Assembly (NCBI RefSeq): GCF_008065135.1
Contig: NZ_CP042914.1
Span: 186,001 to 250,000 of the forward strand
DNA length: 64,000 nucleotides
DNA from: Roseimaritima ulvae
GTDB taxonomy: Bacteria > Planctomycetota > Planctomycetia > Pirellulales > Pirellulaceae
Reading direction: 5' to 3'
A model generated the notes under the pieces. The model had not been told where the DNA came from. It did not search any database and saw only the letters and a program-made list of their open reading frames with translations. Position 1 is the stretch's first letter; each line of letters starts with the position of its first letter. Shown piece by piece: positions 8,189-18,145 of the stretch. A program made the translations under genes and the position numbers.

Positions 8189-11100
8189 ATGAGCCTTCAA
8201 TACCTTTTAAACGCCACGGTTGTAAGTGCGTTCAGTGCTTCTGGATGGTGGCTGGTCGATGCCGCCATCAAGGGTGCAGCCCTGTTGGTCATGGCAGCAA
8301 CGGTTGCCTTGGCATTGCGTCGCGATTCCGCGGCGACGCGACACTGGGTGTGGTTTGTTGCCATCGTCGCCCTGCTTCTGGTGCCATGGATGTCTGTGCT
8401 CTTGCCGCAGTGGCGCGTGCTGCCGGCGTGGGCAACGATCTCCGATACCAATCGTATTAGCACGCAAATTCAAATTGTTGACCCCATGGAAAGCGTTTCG
8501 GTGGAAGCGTTACCGATGGAATCCTTCACGTCACCTCCGCGCACGCTCGGTCCACTCGCTAACCTGCCGACAGACGTTGCTGAGGAGCCGTCATCCAAGC
8601 TTGCCGATTCGCCCGCGGTTTCCGTCAACCCCGTCCGTCCAATGCCGAACGTTGGCGATCGATCGGACCCGTGGACGTGGCAGTCCGTCATTCCCTGGTG
8701 CTGGGCGATCGGAATGGGAGCCTTGTTGCTGAGGCTCGCCGCCGCTCGCGTGCTGCTGTGGCACACTGAACGCAGCTCGATGGTCCTGGCCCCATCGTGC
8801 AAACACCACAGGGACGTGGCAATACACGATTCGTTTTGCAATGCATGTTTGCAACTTGGGATCCGCGATTCGGTCACACTTTTGATTCATCCACAAAACA
8901 ACATCCCAATTGTCTGGGGAATTCTGCGACATCGTTTGCTGCTTCCAGAAACAGCTCGACAATGGTCCAATGAGCAACTGCGATCGGTGTTGCTGCACGA
9001 GTTGGCTCATATCAAACGCCGCGATGCGTGGACGCAACTGTTGGCTCAGGCGGCTTGTGCATTGCATTGGTTCAATCCCCTGGTCTGGTTCGCCATGTGG
9101 CGACTGCATGTTGAGCGTGAACGAGCGTGTGATGATCTAGTGCTCGCCAGCGGAGTTCGCGCTTCCGCCTACGCCGAACATCTACTCGACGTGGCGACGC
9201 GGCTGAGTACCTCGCCTTGGACTCAAGTGAGCGGGTTGGCAATGGCTCGCAATTCGTCGCTTCACGACCGATTGTCGGCAGTCCTCCGCAAAAACCAAAA
9301 TCGTCGCAGGGTGACAAGAGTGATTGCTCTTGTTTCCCTTAGTATCGGATGTGCCGTGGCAGTCCCCATTGCCATGCTTCACGCTGCACACACTCCACCG
9401 GGCGAGCAGACCGAGGATGATTCAGAGGAAAACGATGCGACCGGCAACGACGATGCAGCGGCGAAAGAGTTTGCTGACTATGACTGGTCCGATGGGCACG
9501 ACGGACTCGAAATCCCTGTGTTCGCACTATGCACGGAGGTGTGGATCGATTTTCATGAACGGCATCTGGATTGGAGCGAACCGGTCAATGGGGTGCGTGC
9601 GGCGGTGGCGATTCGAAGGACCGCCGGCAAAGGCGTCGCCGGGAATGAACGCAAGATCTTTCTTGTGATTCAAAACGTATCCGACAAGCCCATTCGGTTT
9701 TGTGATACGGCGATTCAGGAAACCGATGTGCCGGCTGCGGGCGTCGAGGGTCGCAAGCTGTATCTGAAAGACAAAGGTGAAACCATGCTTGCCTTCCAGC
9801 GGTCGGTATCGACTCAGGCCGATCAGGTTTTGCAGCCTCGCCACATGCTTTCGATCGATATGTTTGATGCTGAAAAGCCAAATGCGCGGGGCCTCAAAAC
9901 GGGCGATTTGATTGCCGAAGGGATCGTCAAAACACCCACGCAGTCGCTCTACGCCGTGCTGAAAATCGTTCACGCTCCGGAGGGAGCGTGGACCGGAAAG
10001 TTGACGACTCCGACAACTCGCGGAGCGTTTGCAGCGAAGGGGCCGACGCCAACCAGCAAGGAGGGGCAGGAGTTGTTTCGCTATTTCCTAGATCACGCTC
10101 GGTTGAACGGCGATATTCCGGGCGGGCTGCTCAGTCAATTGCAAGACCTGGTGCAGGAGTTCATTCGTCTGAACGAGGGCGATCAATACGGCGATCCGTA
10201 CGCGAAGAAAATGCAGCCTCTATTAACGCAATTCGAGCACCAGGGTGATTGGAAACAGGCCGATGTTGTCAAACTGTTCGATGCCATCGCTGCGGTGACA
10301 ACGATTCCGCTCGAACGCACCTTGGAGACGATTCGCGAAAACACGCTGCAGCGCGGCCAAGCCCTGCCGGCATCGTTACAAAATGCAAATTGGGGTGAAG
10401 CTCTGCCCAGCGGTCTGCGAATGGCATGGGTTCTGGAACCGCGAGAAGAAACATACGCTCTCGGCTCGTCATTGAAGTCGCGCGTGATCCTTTACAACTC
10501 CGGCACCGAACCGGTAGTTTTTGTAACCCGCAGCTTTCATCAGCCAGGGCACACGGCAGTGTCAGCCAGCGGTGAACCTCTGCCACTGGATTCGACCTTC
10601 TGGACGACACGCGGCCGTCCCGAGCCTTACCGTCTACGTCCGGGCGAAAGCTGTGAACTGTATGCTCCAGGGATCGGTATCGGGGCTCGCAACGATGCGA
10701 GCGAAGATTGGTCAAACGTCCGTGTTGGCACGTGGATACTGGCGAGTGAAGGCGACGAAGTTATCTTCCGGCCTGGCCAGATACCGCTTACCGGTGACCA
10801 CAATGCAAAGATCGATCCAGACTGGTGGCTTGAATTTATCACCGCACGCATCGAGCGCGACACACCCTTGCCCGCCGATGCGAAGGAACGCGAGGTCATT
10901 TTGTTTCGCGTGATCTCGGATCTGTTTGGCAGCGCGCCGACTCCTGAAGAAGCCACCGCCTTCTTGTCCGACGATTCAGCTGATGCGGCGAGTAATCTAG
11001 CCAAACGTTTGTCGCAGCGCACCGGTTACAAGTCGGTCACCGGTTCGATCAAGAGCGGCGAAATCCAATTTCAAGTGGTGGCGGAAGATCCTAAAGCGGC

Positions 11101-11512
11101 AACGCGGCCCCGCGTCGCTATGAATCCTGGTCGCTACAATCTCGGCGACGCAATGCGGCTCGTTGTTACGCGTCGTCCGATCGGGCAGCGCATCGTCAAC
11201 GAGGCGAACATCGTTTGGTATCCGCCGGGTAAAGCCAACGTCCCCACCGAAGTACCGTTGCCTGAGGGCTACAACACCTGGGCGGCTGGCTGGTCACCCG
11301 AAAGCACCGTGTTATGGGTGAGCCAAAAAGGTTTGCTCCGCAGTTACGACTTCACCGACAACGCTACGGTAAAGGAAACACGCTACCAAGGGGATCAAAC
11401 GGCAACCGCTCCGATTCCAGCGGACGTTCGCGAAGCGATTCGTGTGGCGTTGGACAAAGCGGTTGGGCCTCAACAAAAGCAAGTTCCGGAACCGCCCGCC
11501 ACCGAAGGCTGA
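8189..11512 (+). CDS. BlaR1-type M56 peptidase with very large sensor domain
   Basis: 1107 residues. N-terminal transmembrane helices (about 25-45 and 50-70, and another near 175-195) lead to a zinc-protease core with HELAH at about 270-274 followed by ERERACDD, the M56/BlaR1 signature. A further hydrophobic segment (VIALVSLSIGCAVAVPIAML, about 380-400) then leads to roughly 700 residues of extracytoplasmic sequence in place of a penicillin-binding sensor domain. That tail has no motif I can name; it contains repeated beta-rich stretches similar in style to the other M56 protein at 13289-18145. It probably senses an unknown envelope signal and controls the BlaI immediately upstream. Confidence 0.85.
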   Translation: MSLQYLLNATVVSAFSASGWWLVDAAIKGAALLVMAATVALALRRDSAATRHWVWFVAIVALLLVPWMSVLLPQWRVLPAWATISDTNRISTQIQIVDPMESVSVEALPMESFTSPPRTLGPLANLPTDVAEEPSSKLADSPAVSVNPVRPMPNVGDRSDPWTWQSVIPWCWAIGMGALLLRLAAARVLLWHTERSSMVLAPSCKHHRDVAIHDSFCNACLQLGIRDSVTLLIHPQNNIPIVWGILRHRLLLPETARQWSNEQLRSVLLHELAHIKRRDAWTQLLAQAACALHWFNPLVWFAMWRLHVERERACDDLVLASGVRASAYAEHLLDVATRLSTSPWTQVSGLAMARNSSLHDRLSAVLRKNQNRRRVTRVIALVSLSIGCAVAVPIAMLHAAHTPPGEQTEDDSEENDATGNDDAAAKEFADYDWSDGHDGLEIPVFALCTEVWIDFHERHLDWSEPVNGVRAAVAIRRTAGKGVAGNERKIFLVIQNVSDKPIRFCDTAIQETDVPAAGVEGRKLYLKDKGETMLAFQRSVSTQADQVLQPRHMLSIDMFDAEKPNARGLKTGDLIAEGIVKTPTQSLYAVLKIVHAPEGAWTGKLTTPTTRGAFAAKGPTPTSKEGQELFRYFLDHARLNGDIPGGLLSQLQDLVQEFIRLNEGDQYGDPYAKKMQPLLTQFEHQGDWKQADVVKLFDAIAAVTTIPLERTLETIRENTLQRGQALPASLQNANWGEALPSGLRMAWVLEPREETYALGSSLKSRVILYNSGTEPVVFVTRSFHQPGHTAVSASGEPLPLDSTFWTTRGRPEPYRLRPGESCELYAPGIGIGARNDASEDWSNVRVGTWILASEGDEVIFRPGQIPLTGDHNAKIDPDWWLEFITARIERDTPLPADAKEREVILFRVISDLFGSAPTPEEATAFLSDDSADAASNLAKRLSQRTGYKSVTGSIKSGEIQFQVVAEDPKAATRPRVAMNPGRYNLGDAMRLVVTRRPIGQRIVNEANIVWYPPGKANVPTEVPLPEGYNTWAAGWSPESTVLWVSQKGLLRSYDFTDNATVKETRYQGDQTATAPIPADVREAIRVALDKAVGPQQKQVPEPPATEG

Positions 11513-11639
11513 CTGCTGATTGAATCATTAGAAGTTTATAGGAGGCGGTGGGTGCACATCATAATTGTGCAATGACAAAACGCCTCGATGCTGCGAGGAC
11601 TTGAGTAGAAGCCGCGAAGCGGCGGCGTGATGTAGCCAT

Positions 11640-11651
11640 GGGCGCGAGCCC
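11640..11651. repeat. Target-site duplication, left copy (12 bp)
   Basis: GGGCGCGAGCCC immediately precedes the left inverted repeat of the IS4-type element and is repeated directly at 13181-13192 after the right end. Joined without the element, the site reads CCATGGGCGCGAGCCCATGG, a near-perfect 20-bp palindrome. Confidence 0.85.
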
Positions 11652-13180
11652 TGCTGATTACCCAATTCTTTTTTTGAAATCGCAAAAAAACACCGCGATT
11701 TCGGCACGCTTTTTGCGCCTCGTGTTACCTATTTTTACACGATAGGAGCGCGATTGATGACCATTGAACCAGCCACGATTGAGCACGAATTTGACACCAT
11801 CGACTTCGGCCATAAAAGCCGTAACGATCGATCGAAAGAACTTCTCCAGGCCCTCTTCGCCAATCCTCAAGCGAGCATTAATGCGGCTTGCGATAAATGG
11901 TGTGCTGCGAAAGGGGCTTACCGGTTCTTGGATAACCCCAAGGCCGATAGCCAGGAAATTCTTGCTGCGCACCGTCGGGCGACGATCAAGCGGATCAAGT
12001 CCCAGAAGGTGGTTTGCGTGGCCCAAGACACGACGGAGTTAGACTTCAACGGTCACGCCCCCGACGATGTGAAGTGCCTAAACATGGCAGACCGACGGGG
12101 ATTGTATGACCATAGCTCTGTAGCCTTTACGCCCGAGAAGCTTTGTCTGGGCGTGCTGGATGTGGAGTTCTTTGATCGTAGTGAAGACAGCCTAGGAAAG
12201 GGCAGTCAACGGAAGAGTGATCCGATCGAAGAGAAGGAAAGTTTTCGATGGCTTCAAGGCTATCGCCGATGCTGTGAATTGGCCTCACAGTGCCCGGAGA
12301 CTCAAGTTGTTTCTTTAGCGGATCGCGAAGGTGACATCTACGACATCTTTGTTGAAGCTGAACAGCACGATAATCCGGCCGACTTCGTGATTCGCAGCAA
12401 GCAAGTCCGGTGTTTGCCTGAAAAAGACGACGAAGCCGGTGGCGACAGCTACAAGAAGATCCGATCCGAAGTTGCAAAAACAGATCTCGTTACAACGCGG
12501 CAAGTCGAGTTGCCAGCCACTGCCCAACGTGCCGCCCGAATGGCCACTCTAGAAATCCGTGCCATTCGCACAAAGATAAAACCGCCCCATGCACGACGCT
12601 CGGCTATTCCGGAAGTGACGCTCAGCGTAGTGCTCGTTCAAGAGGTCGACGGGCCGCAGGATGGAACCGACCTGAACTGGCTGCTATTGAGCTCCCTTCC
12701 GATTGACGATTACCGAGATGTATTGCGGATTGTTGACTACTACGTCGCACGGTGGCCTGTCGAAATGTTCTTCCGAGTACTCAAATCGGGATGCCGCGTT
12801 GAGGACATCCAGCTGAAAACCAAAGCCAGGCTGATTCGCGCGTTGATGTTTTACAAAGTTGTTGCATGGCGGATCATGTTTATCACATTCCTCGGACGCG
12901 AGTGTCCTGAGTTGCCATGCGATGTTGTATTCAGCGACGCTGAATGGAAGTCGGTTTGGAAAGTCGCTAAGGAATCGGAGCCGCCGAAATCAGCTCCCGA
13001 ACTCTCGCAATTCATCCCCGTGCTTGCTCAGCTAGGTGGCTACAATGGACGCAAACACGACGGCCCACCAGGAATGGAAACGATCTGGCGTGGAACTCGC
13101 CGAATGATGGACTTCGCCTTAGCCTGGCAAGCCTTCGGGCCTCCAAAATCATCCGTTCACTAAAAATTGGGTAATCAGCA
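11652..13180 (+). mobile_element. Complete IS4-family insertion sequence (1529 bp)
   Basis: The element is bounded by 16-bp perfect terminal inverted repeats: TGCTGATTACCCAATT at 11652-11667 and its reverse complement at 13165-13180. A 12-bp direct duplication (11640-11651 and 13181-13192) flanks it, within the 9-13 bp range known for IS4-type elements. It carries one intact transposase gene on the plus strand. Matching ends and an exact duplication imply a fairly recent insertion. It lies in the spacer between two convergent M56 genes, within a copy of a dispersed palindrome that also occurs at 7505-7516 and 17997-18010. Confidence 0.9.
11757..13163 (+). CDS. IS4-family (Tn5-like) DDE transposase
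   Basis: 468 residues from the ATG at 11757, preceded by ATAGGAGCG; a TTG one codon earlier is unlikely. The N-terminal DNA-binding region has AACDKWCAAKGAYRFLDNPK, characteristic of Tn5-type transposases. Catalytic acidic residues are visible in AQDTTELDF and LADREGDIYD, and the third in the YREK signature YVARWPVEMFFRVLK, with exact Y(2)R(3)E(6)K spacing. The gene fills almost the entire element and has no frameshift or internal stop, so transposition activity is plausible. Confidence 0.95.
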   Translation: MTIEPATIEHEFDTIDFGHKSRNDRSKELLQALFANPQASINAACDKWCAAKGAYRFLDNPKADSQEILAAHRRATIKRIKSQKVVCVAQDTTELDFNGHAPDDVKCLNMADRRGLYDHSSVAFTPEKLCLGVLDVEFFDRSEDSLGKGSQRKSDPIEEKESFRWLQGYRRCCELASQCPETQVVSLADREGDIYDIFVEAEQHDNPADFVIRSKQVRCLPEKDDEAGGDSYKKIRSEVAKTDLVTTRQVELPATAQRAARMATLEIRAIRTKIKPPHARRSAIPEVTLSVVLVQEVDGPQDGTDLNWLLLSSLPIDDYRDVLRIVDYYVARWPVEMFFRVLKSGCRVEDIQLKTKARLIRALMFYKVVAWRIMFITFLGRECPELPCDVVFSDAEWKSVWKVAKESEPPKSAPELSQFIPVLAQLGGYNGRKHDGPPGMETIWRGTRRMMDFALAWQAFGPPKSSVH

Positions 13181-13192
13181 GGGCGCGAGCCC
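13181..13192. repeat. Target-site duplication, right copy (12 bp)
   Basis: GGGCGCGAGCCC directly follows the right inverted repeat and matches the left copy at 11640-11651 exactly. Confidence 0.85.
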
Positions 13193-13288
13193 ATGGAGAC
13201 AATGAAACCAGACCCGGCAAAGTCCCAACGGGACGACATGAATTTCGGGCCGCCGCGGACTCCGGTCGTCCAATTTCGGAGCGGTGGA

Positions 13289-16200
13289 TCACGATGAGCG
13301 TTCGTGTTCAAGGTCGCTGGTTTTATTCAGGCTGTGGTCATGGTCATGCGCAGTTGGGGACGCATCGGATTTTTCCTCGCTGACCTTAAGGCTGCCAACA
13401 TCAACGACCGAACCAACGGCAGCCTCGGGGATCGATAACTGTGACGGGATTAGCTTCCGCCGAGTGCGATCAGATGAGCTGCCGAATAAACGCAACTTGT
13501 AGTCGCCGGGCGGGAGCATCGGAAAGTGGAAGCTGCCGTCGGGAGCGACAGGCACGGTGATGTTGCGGCGTCTGTACTCTCGAAAATGGTGACCCGCGTC
13601 CGATTCCCAGTAGGCATCCCACCACGCCAGCTCCTCGTGATCGTTAAGCCCTCTTGGTGCGTGAGGGTATTGGAACGGACCACCGGCATAGGCTTGAATG
13701 GTCAGAGAGCCGAAGTCAGCGGACGATGGTTCTGGAATCGAGAGCCTTCCGACGACGCTGCTTCCTTCGTCTCCAAGCGTCAAGCGGCGACTCTCGCCGG
13801 GCTTCAAATCAAACGGCCCGTAAGAAGCAATCGCCGAGGTGCCTCGATTTCCTTCCGCATCGGTCGTTTGAATTCGATGCACAAAACTGTGCCAGCCGGC
13901 CAGTCGTGGAGCGAGTGTGAACCGACCTTCGTCGTCCAGTTTCACCCGCTGAGCCGACCCATCGACGGACTTGCGATTGGGCAGCAAATGATAGACTTCC
14001 AGGAACTCGTTGTCCAAAACCTTGGGCAGGTAGCGGCCCTGCACCGTCACGTGCCCCAGTAATTGCAGGCGATGGGTGACGACGGCTGCACCGTCGCGCT
14101 CCGGTGGTAGATCGCTGATCTTAAAGTCCGTGTGACCGGTAGCGTGTTCGATACGGTAGCTCGCCCAATCACCGAAAGCCGGTCGAGGAAACTCCGCAAC
14201 GCCTTGCCCGTTGGATTTCGCCTCGATGGCGAGCAAGCCGCGTAGCTTGTCCCCACCAGCATGCCGCATCGTAAAGGGAAAATCTTTCGGATCACGGGAC
14301 TTGAAGGTCGCGCCTGCGGCAGGCGTTCCGTTAGGCTGCAAGACCGTCAATTGAATCGGAGCGACCGGCTGCATGCGGATCGTTTTGGTCAGCGGCTTAC
14401 CACGCTCGAGCTTCTCGTTGAGCTTCCATTCAGCCGGTTCATAGCCCGTGGCAACCGCCCTGAAATACGCCAACCCGAGCACCGACGATGTGCTGGCTTG
14501 AAACGTCGTTTCACCGTTTTGGGAAACATAAAAGGTCTCCCAGAAGGCACTCGTTTCGTAGTCGGATTCTCCATCGCCAAACCACGTCGATTCGTCTTCT
14601 TTGTATAGAACTGCGGCGTCCCTGATCGGTTGGCCACTGTCCGCATCGACAAGCTCGAACGTCAAAGCGTACCGACGTGGAAGTGTGGCGACAACGAATA
14701 CTCTATTTTCGGTGGATTGATCTTCGACGCTATCCCAGGGACACACCGCACGTCCGTTTCGCATGCCAAATCCGCGGACGCTGTCGTAAATTTCGTTCGG
14801 TGATCCGACGTGGACGCGAAAAATTCGGCTGGGAACGTCTGCCATGAAGTAACCGTCGCGATCGGTTTCGGCATACACGGGATCGAAGCCGTTTGCTTCA
14901 TCGCCGGAATATGCCAAGCACGATATCGAAGCACCGGCGATCGGTTTACCATTTGCGTCGATAACGCGGCCTTCGACTTTGGTTTTGGTTTTGGTTTCAA
15001 TCCGACGAATCGCCTTGCGAACAGCTCGAGCCACATCAACATCGGGATCATCGACCATCGCGCGCAATTTCGGTAGGACGGACACAGAACGAGTCCCCAA
15101 CATCGCAAGTGCCGTTAATGCCTGGCTGCGGTCGGCTGTTGATCCGGTGCAGGCTCCTTCGAGTAACTTCCGGAAGCCAAGATCCGGATCGAACTCTGAG
15201 GTAATCAAGGCGGCAGCGGCCCAGTACTGGACCTCTTTTGACTCCGCATCGAGCAGCTCGGCGAATTTTGGGCCCAGCGGCTTTGCGAGTTTTCCGTAGC
15301 GACCCGCTTCATAGACGGCTGTGCTCTGGACGCGTTGATTGTCGTCGTTGAAACATGCGGTGAGCGATTGCAGGACTTCTGGATCACTTGGACCAACTCG
15401 GACCAGCGCTCGGATCGTTGCCTCGCGGGCGATCGGGTCAGCGGCGGACAGATGCTTCGTCAGAGCAGGAATGGTTGCTTTCGCTTGCTCCCCGATTTCG
15501 CCAATCGCATGGATCTCTCCGTAAATAAGACGCCCTTCTCCGCTGATCTGCAAATCGGGCGCAGGAAAATTGGCGGTGGACAGATGGCGAATCAGATACG
15601 GGAGCAAGCGGTCAGGAAAATTCTTTGCACAGTATTCGAGCGCCAATTGTCGCGACTGCAGATCAACACTACCGACCGAAGACTCGATCTTTTTCATCAG
15701 CGCATCGGCGACCAAGTCCTGCTGAGGGATCGAAGCCAGCGTCATCCAGATCATCGAACGATGGGCCCCCGCTTGCCAAGTGCTGCCGTTGTGCTCGGGG
15801 CGGTAAGGCTTCTGCAACGTTTCATAAACGAAGGTTTCTACTTCGTTGTCTGCGGATGCTTGATCGTTGGACCGAATAAACAGCGGTGTCCAACCCGTGT
15901 CGATTTCGGAATCGTAGTCTCCTGGAGCCGGGAAGATTTGGTTGCCGTCTTTGTCTTTCAATTGGCGGCTGTTGAAGCGGATCGTGTAACGCGCGGAGTA
16001 TTCGCCAGCAGTCAGGCCTTGGTTCAGCGATGGTGTCAGCACGTCCAGTTCGGCGACGTCTCCAGGTTGTAACGTCCAACGAACGTCGATGGGCCAGCCA
16101 CTCATCCAGACATCCTTGACCTTTACGTCCTCGCCTGCCGCGGTTTTGATCTGCAATCGATCCCCTTGGCGACCGGTCTCGCTGACAAACGTAATCGGTT

Positions 16201-18145
16201 TGTCACTCACGTTCTTGACGTGTAATACCGCGTGAAGCGACGTCTCGGGCAAAACGCCAGGAGCCCGCGTGGGAACCCCACTTTTGCGAGGAACTCGAAT
16301 TTCCAACGCAGCCTGCAAACCATCCGTCTTCGGTCCCCATACCAAATCCGGTTTGCGAAACCCTTCGGCCGAAATCGAAAATTTCGCGACGTTAGATGTC
16401 ACCTGGTGAGGCCAAAGCTTGTCAAGTTGCTGGCCGGGATTGTGTTTGGCAATCCACTCTTTCGCCGCCGGGCTCGGGCCTCGATAGCTCACTTGAACAC
16501 GATAATCCCCGGGCGGGAGACGATGGTCCATCGATCGCTCGAATTTCGCAGGCTTGAGTAAAAACTTCAGCGATTGGTTCGGATCGAGCTTGGCAACATA
16601 CGCCCCACGCAGGATCATTGCGTGCGAGTCAAGCGTAAACTCGCGCTGCGTGCGAGCAACGGCTTTGCCAGCGGCGTCGGTAAACGTGAACTCGAACAAA
16701 TGCGGAGCGTAATGGTTTGTGTTTAACTTGCCTCGTATTGCTTCGGCGTAGTCGTTTCCGTAGCGAATGTCTTTCAGATGGATCGCTTGGTGGCTGACAT
16801 TCTTCAGTTCTACAGAAAACGTGATATCGTCAGGTGATGAGAAATGATCCACTGCGGCATTCATGTCGACGGATTCCGGATCCATCGAGGGCGAGACGGG
16901 AAGAATGCGGCAAACTAATCCGTGCGATGCATCGCCCCAAGAGTCGTCATCGGATTGAGCGAACGCGACCATCGATAGTCCTCCGATAACGACGGCGAGC
17001 GCGATTGTGGCGAGGGACACGCGTGTGAGAGAAATTCGCGGCGAAGCGTCTTCACCCAGCAATCGCCGAATACGATTGCCGAGTTGCGAGGCGTTGTCAC
17101 CGTCCGCCGCAAGCGAATCCAGTTGCGGAGCGATCTTCAACCCGCGAAACGCCGCGCATTGTTCGGCCATTCGCAGTAACGCAGCGGCGTATTCGATTCG
17201 TCCGCAACCCGTAACCGCCATGTCGTCGCAGCAATTCTCACGTTCGATGCGAACGCGGCGGCTGATCCACCACGTAACCGGATGGAAAAACAGCAACGCT
17301 TCGACGACTCGCTGCAGCAAATTGATCAGCAGATCGTAACGACGGATGTGTGCCATTTCGTGACTGAGGATTGCGGCCAGCTGATTGGGATCCAGGCCGC
17401 ATACGAGTGATGGCGGCAGCAAGATCATCGGCTTGACAATACCGACAACCACCGGCACAGAGACGCGTTGGCAGAGAGCCACCATGGGAACTCGTTTCAG
17501 TCCAAGCCTCGCTGCCTGTTCAGCGATGATTGTCAATAGGTTCGAATCGACGATCGGCTGGACCGTTCGGCACAGTTGCGTACTACCGAGGATCGACACA
17601 CCAAATCGTGCCAGCATGAACGTGGCTCCGATGGCGTAAGCGATCAACAGGTAGGGTGTATACGCTTGCATGCGATGCGTCCATGACTGCGCACGAACCG
17701 ACGGCTCCGACGCTTCCGCAACAGGTAACTCCGCTCCGGCGGCCATTTCCATCGACGGCAGAATGGGAATGTCAGTGCTTACACTTGGTTCCACCCGTTC
17801 GTCGGTAGACGCGACGACCAAAGCAGGCGACTCAACGGCAGCACTTTCCGCCAATAAAATCGGTCCGCGTGATTGATGGACCCAAGTGAACGTCGCGGCA
17901 ACGCAAGCCGGAAGTGCGAAGAAGGCAAGGCAAGCGACTAAGTAACGCACATTGGCGGACTCGCACGAGCGGTCGGGGGTTGGTTGATGCGACCGGAGGG
18001 CTCGCGCCCTGCCGCTAACAATGTTGGATATCTGTTCTCCGATGGCCAATGCAATCGCGATGACGCACGCTTGCCACAGGAAATGGGCGAACGTCAGCAT
18101 CACCTGCAGAGAAAGTTCGGACCAATCCATCGTGAAATGACTCAT
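13289..18145 (-). CDS. Giant M56 peptidase with HEAT and carboxypeptidase-regulatory-like domains
   Basis: 1618 residues, several times the size of BlaR1. N-terminal membrane helices (about 15-40, 70-90, 165-185) precede the M56 zinc core with HEMAH at 262-266 and ERENCCDD. A helix near 375-395 leads outside. The exported part shows Ig-like beta segments (about 400-800), a HEAT-repeat block (about 830-1060, e.g. AIGEIGEQAKATIPAL), a carboxypeptidase regulatory-like domain starting VEGRVIDANGKPIAGA (about 1080), and further beta-rich modules. A family-3 palindrome (17997-18010) is translated in frame as GRARALR at residues 45-51. The start overlaps the stop of its BlaI partner by 4 bp. Signal unknown. 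Confidence 0.85.
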   Translation of the reverse strand: MSHFTMDWSELSLQVMLTFAHFLWQACVIAIALAIGEQISNIVSGRARALRSHQPTPDRSCESANVRYLVACLAFFALPACVAATFTWVHQSRGPILLAESAAVESPALVVASTDERVEPSVSTDIPILPSMEMAAGAELPVAEASEPSVRAQSWTHRMQAYTPYLLIAYAIGATFMLARFGVSILGSTQLCRTVQPIVDSNLLTIIAEQAARLGLKRVPMVALCQRVSVPVVVGIVKPMILLPPSLVCGLDPNQLAAILSHEMAHIRRYDLLINLLQRVVEALLFFHPVTWWISRRVRIERENCCDDMAVTGCGRIEYAAALLRMAEQCAAFRGLKIAPQLDSLAADGDNASQLGNRIRRLLGEDASPRISLTRVSLATIALAVVIGGLSMVAFAQSDDDSWGDASHGLVCRILPVSPSMDPESVDMNAAVDHFSSPDDITFSVELKNVSHQAIHLKDIRYGNDYAEAIRGKLNTNHYAPHLFEFTFTDAAGKAVARTQREFTLDSHAMILRGAYVAKLDPNQSLKFLLKPAKFERSMDHRLPPGDYRVQVSYRGPSPAAKEWIAKHNPGQQLDKLWPHQVTSNVAKFSISAEGFRKPDLVWGPKTDGLQAALEIRVPRKSGVPTRAPGVLPETSLHAVLHVKNVSDKPITFVSETGRQGDRLQIKTAAGEDVKVKDVWMSGWPIDVRWTLQPGDVAELDVLTPSLNQGLTAGEYSARYTIRFNSRQLKDKDGNQIFPAPGDYDSEIDTGWTPLFIRSNDQASADNEVETFVYETLQKPYRPEHNGSTWQAGAHRSMIWMTLASIPQQDLVADALMKKIESSVGSVDLQSRQLALEYCAKNFPDRLLPYLIRHLSTANFPAPDLQISGEGRLIYGEIHAIGEIGEQAKATIPALTKHLSAADPIAREATIRALVRVGPSDPEVLQSLTACFNDDNQRVQSTAVYEAGRYGKLAKPLGPKFAELLDAESKEVQYWAAAALITSEFDPDLGFRKLLEGACTGSTADRSQALTALAMLGTRSVSVLPKLRAMVDDPDVDVARAVRKAIRRIETKTKTKVEGRVIDANGKPIAGASISCLAYSGDEANGFDPVYAETDRDGYFMADVPSRIFRVHVGSPNEIYDSVRGFGMRNGRAVCPWDSVEDQSTENRVFVVATLPRRYALTFELVDADSGQPIRDAAVLYKEDESTWFGDGESDYETSAFWETFYVSQNGETTFQASTSSVLGLAYFRAVATGYEPAEWKLNEKLERGKPLTKTIRMQPVAPIQLTVLQPNGTPAAGATFKSRDPKDFPFTMRHAGGDKLRGLLAIEAKSNGQGVAEFPRPAFGDWASYRIEHATGHTDFKISDLPPERDGAAVVTHRLQLLGHVTVQGRYLPKVLDNEFLEVYHLLPNRKSVDGSAQRVKLDDEGRFTLAPRLAGWHSFVHRIQTTDAEGNRGTSAIASYGPFDLKPGESRRLTLGDEGSSVVGRLSIPEPSSADFGSLTIQAYAGGPFQYPHAPRGLNDHEELAWWDAYWESDAGHHFREYRRRNITVPVAPDGSFHFPMLPPGDYKLRLFGSSSDRTRRKLIPSQLSIPEAAVGSVVDVGSLKVSEEKSDASPTAHDHDHSLNKTSDLEHERSS

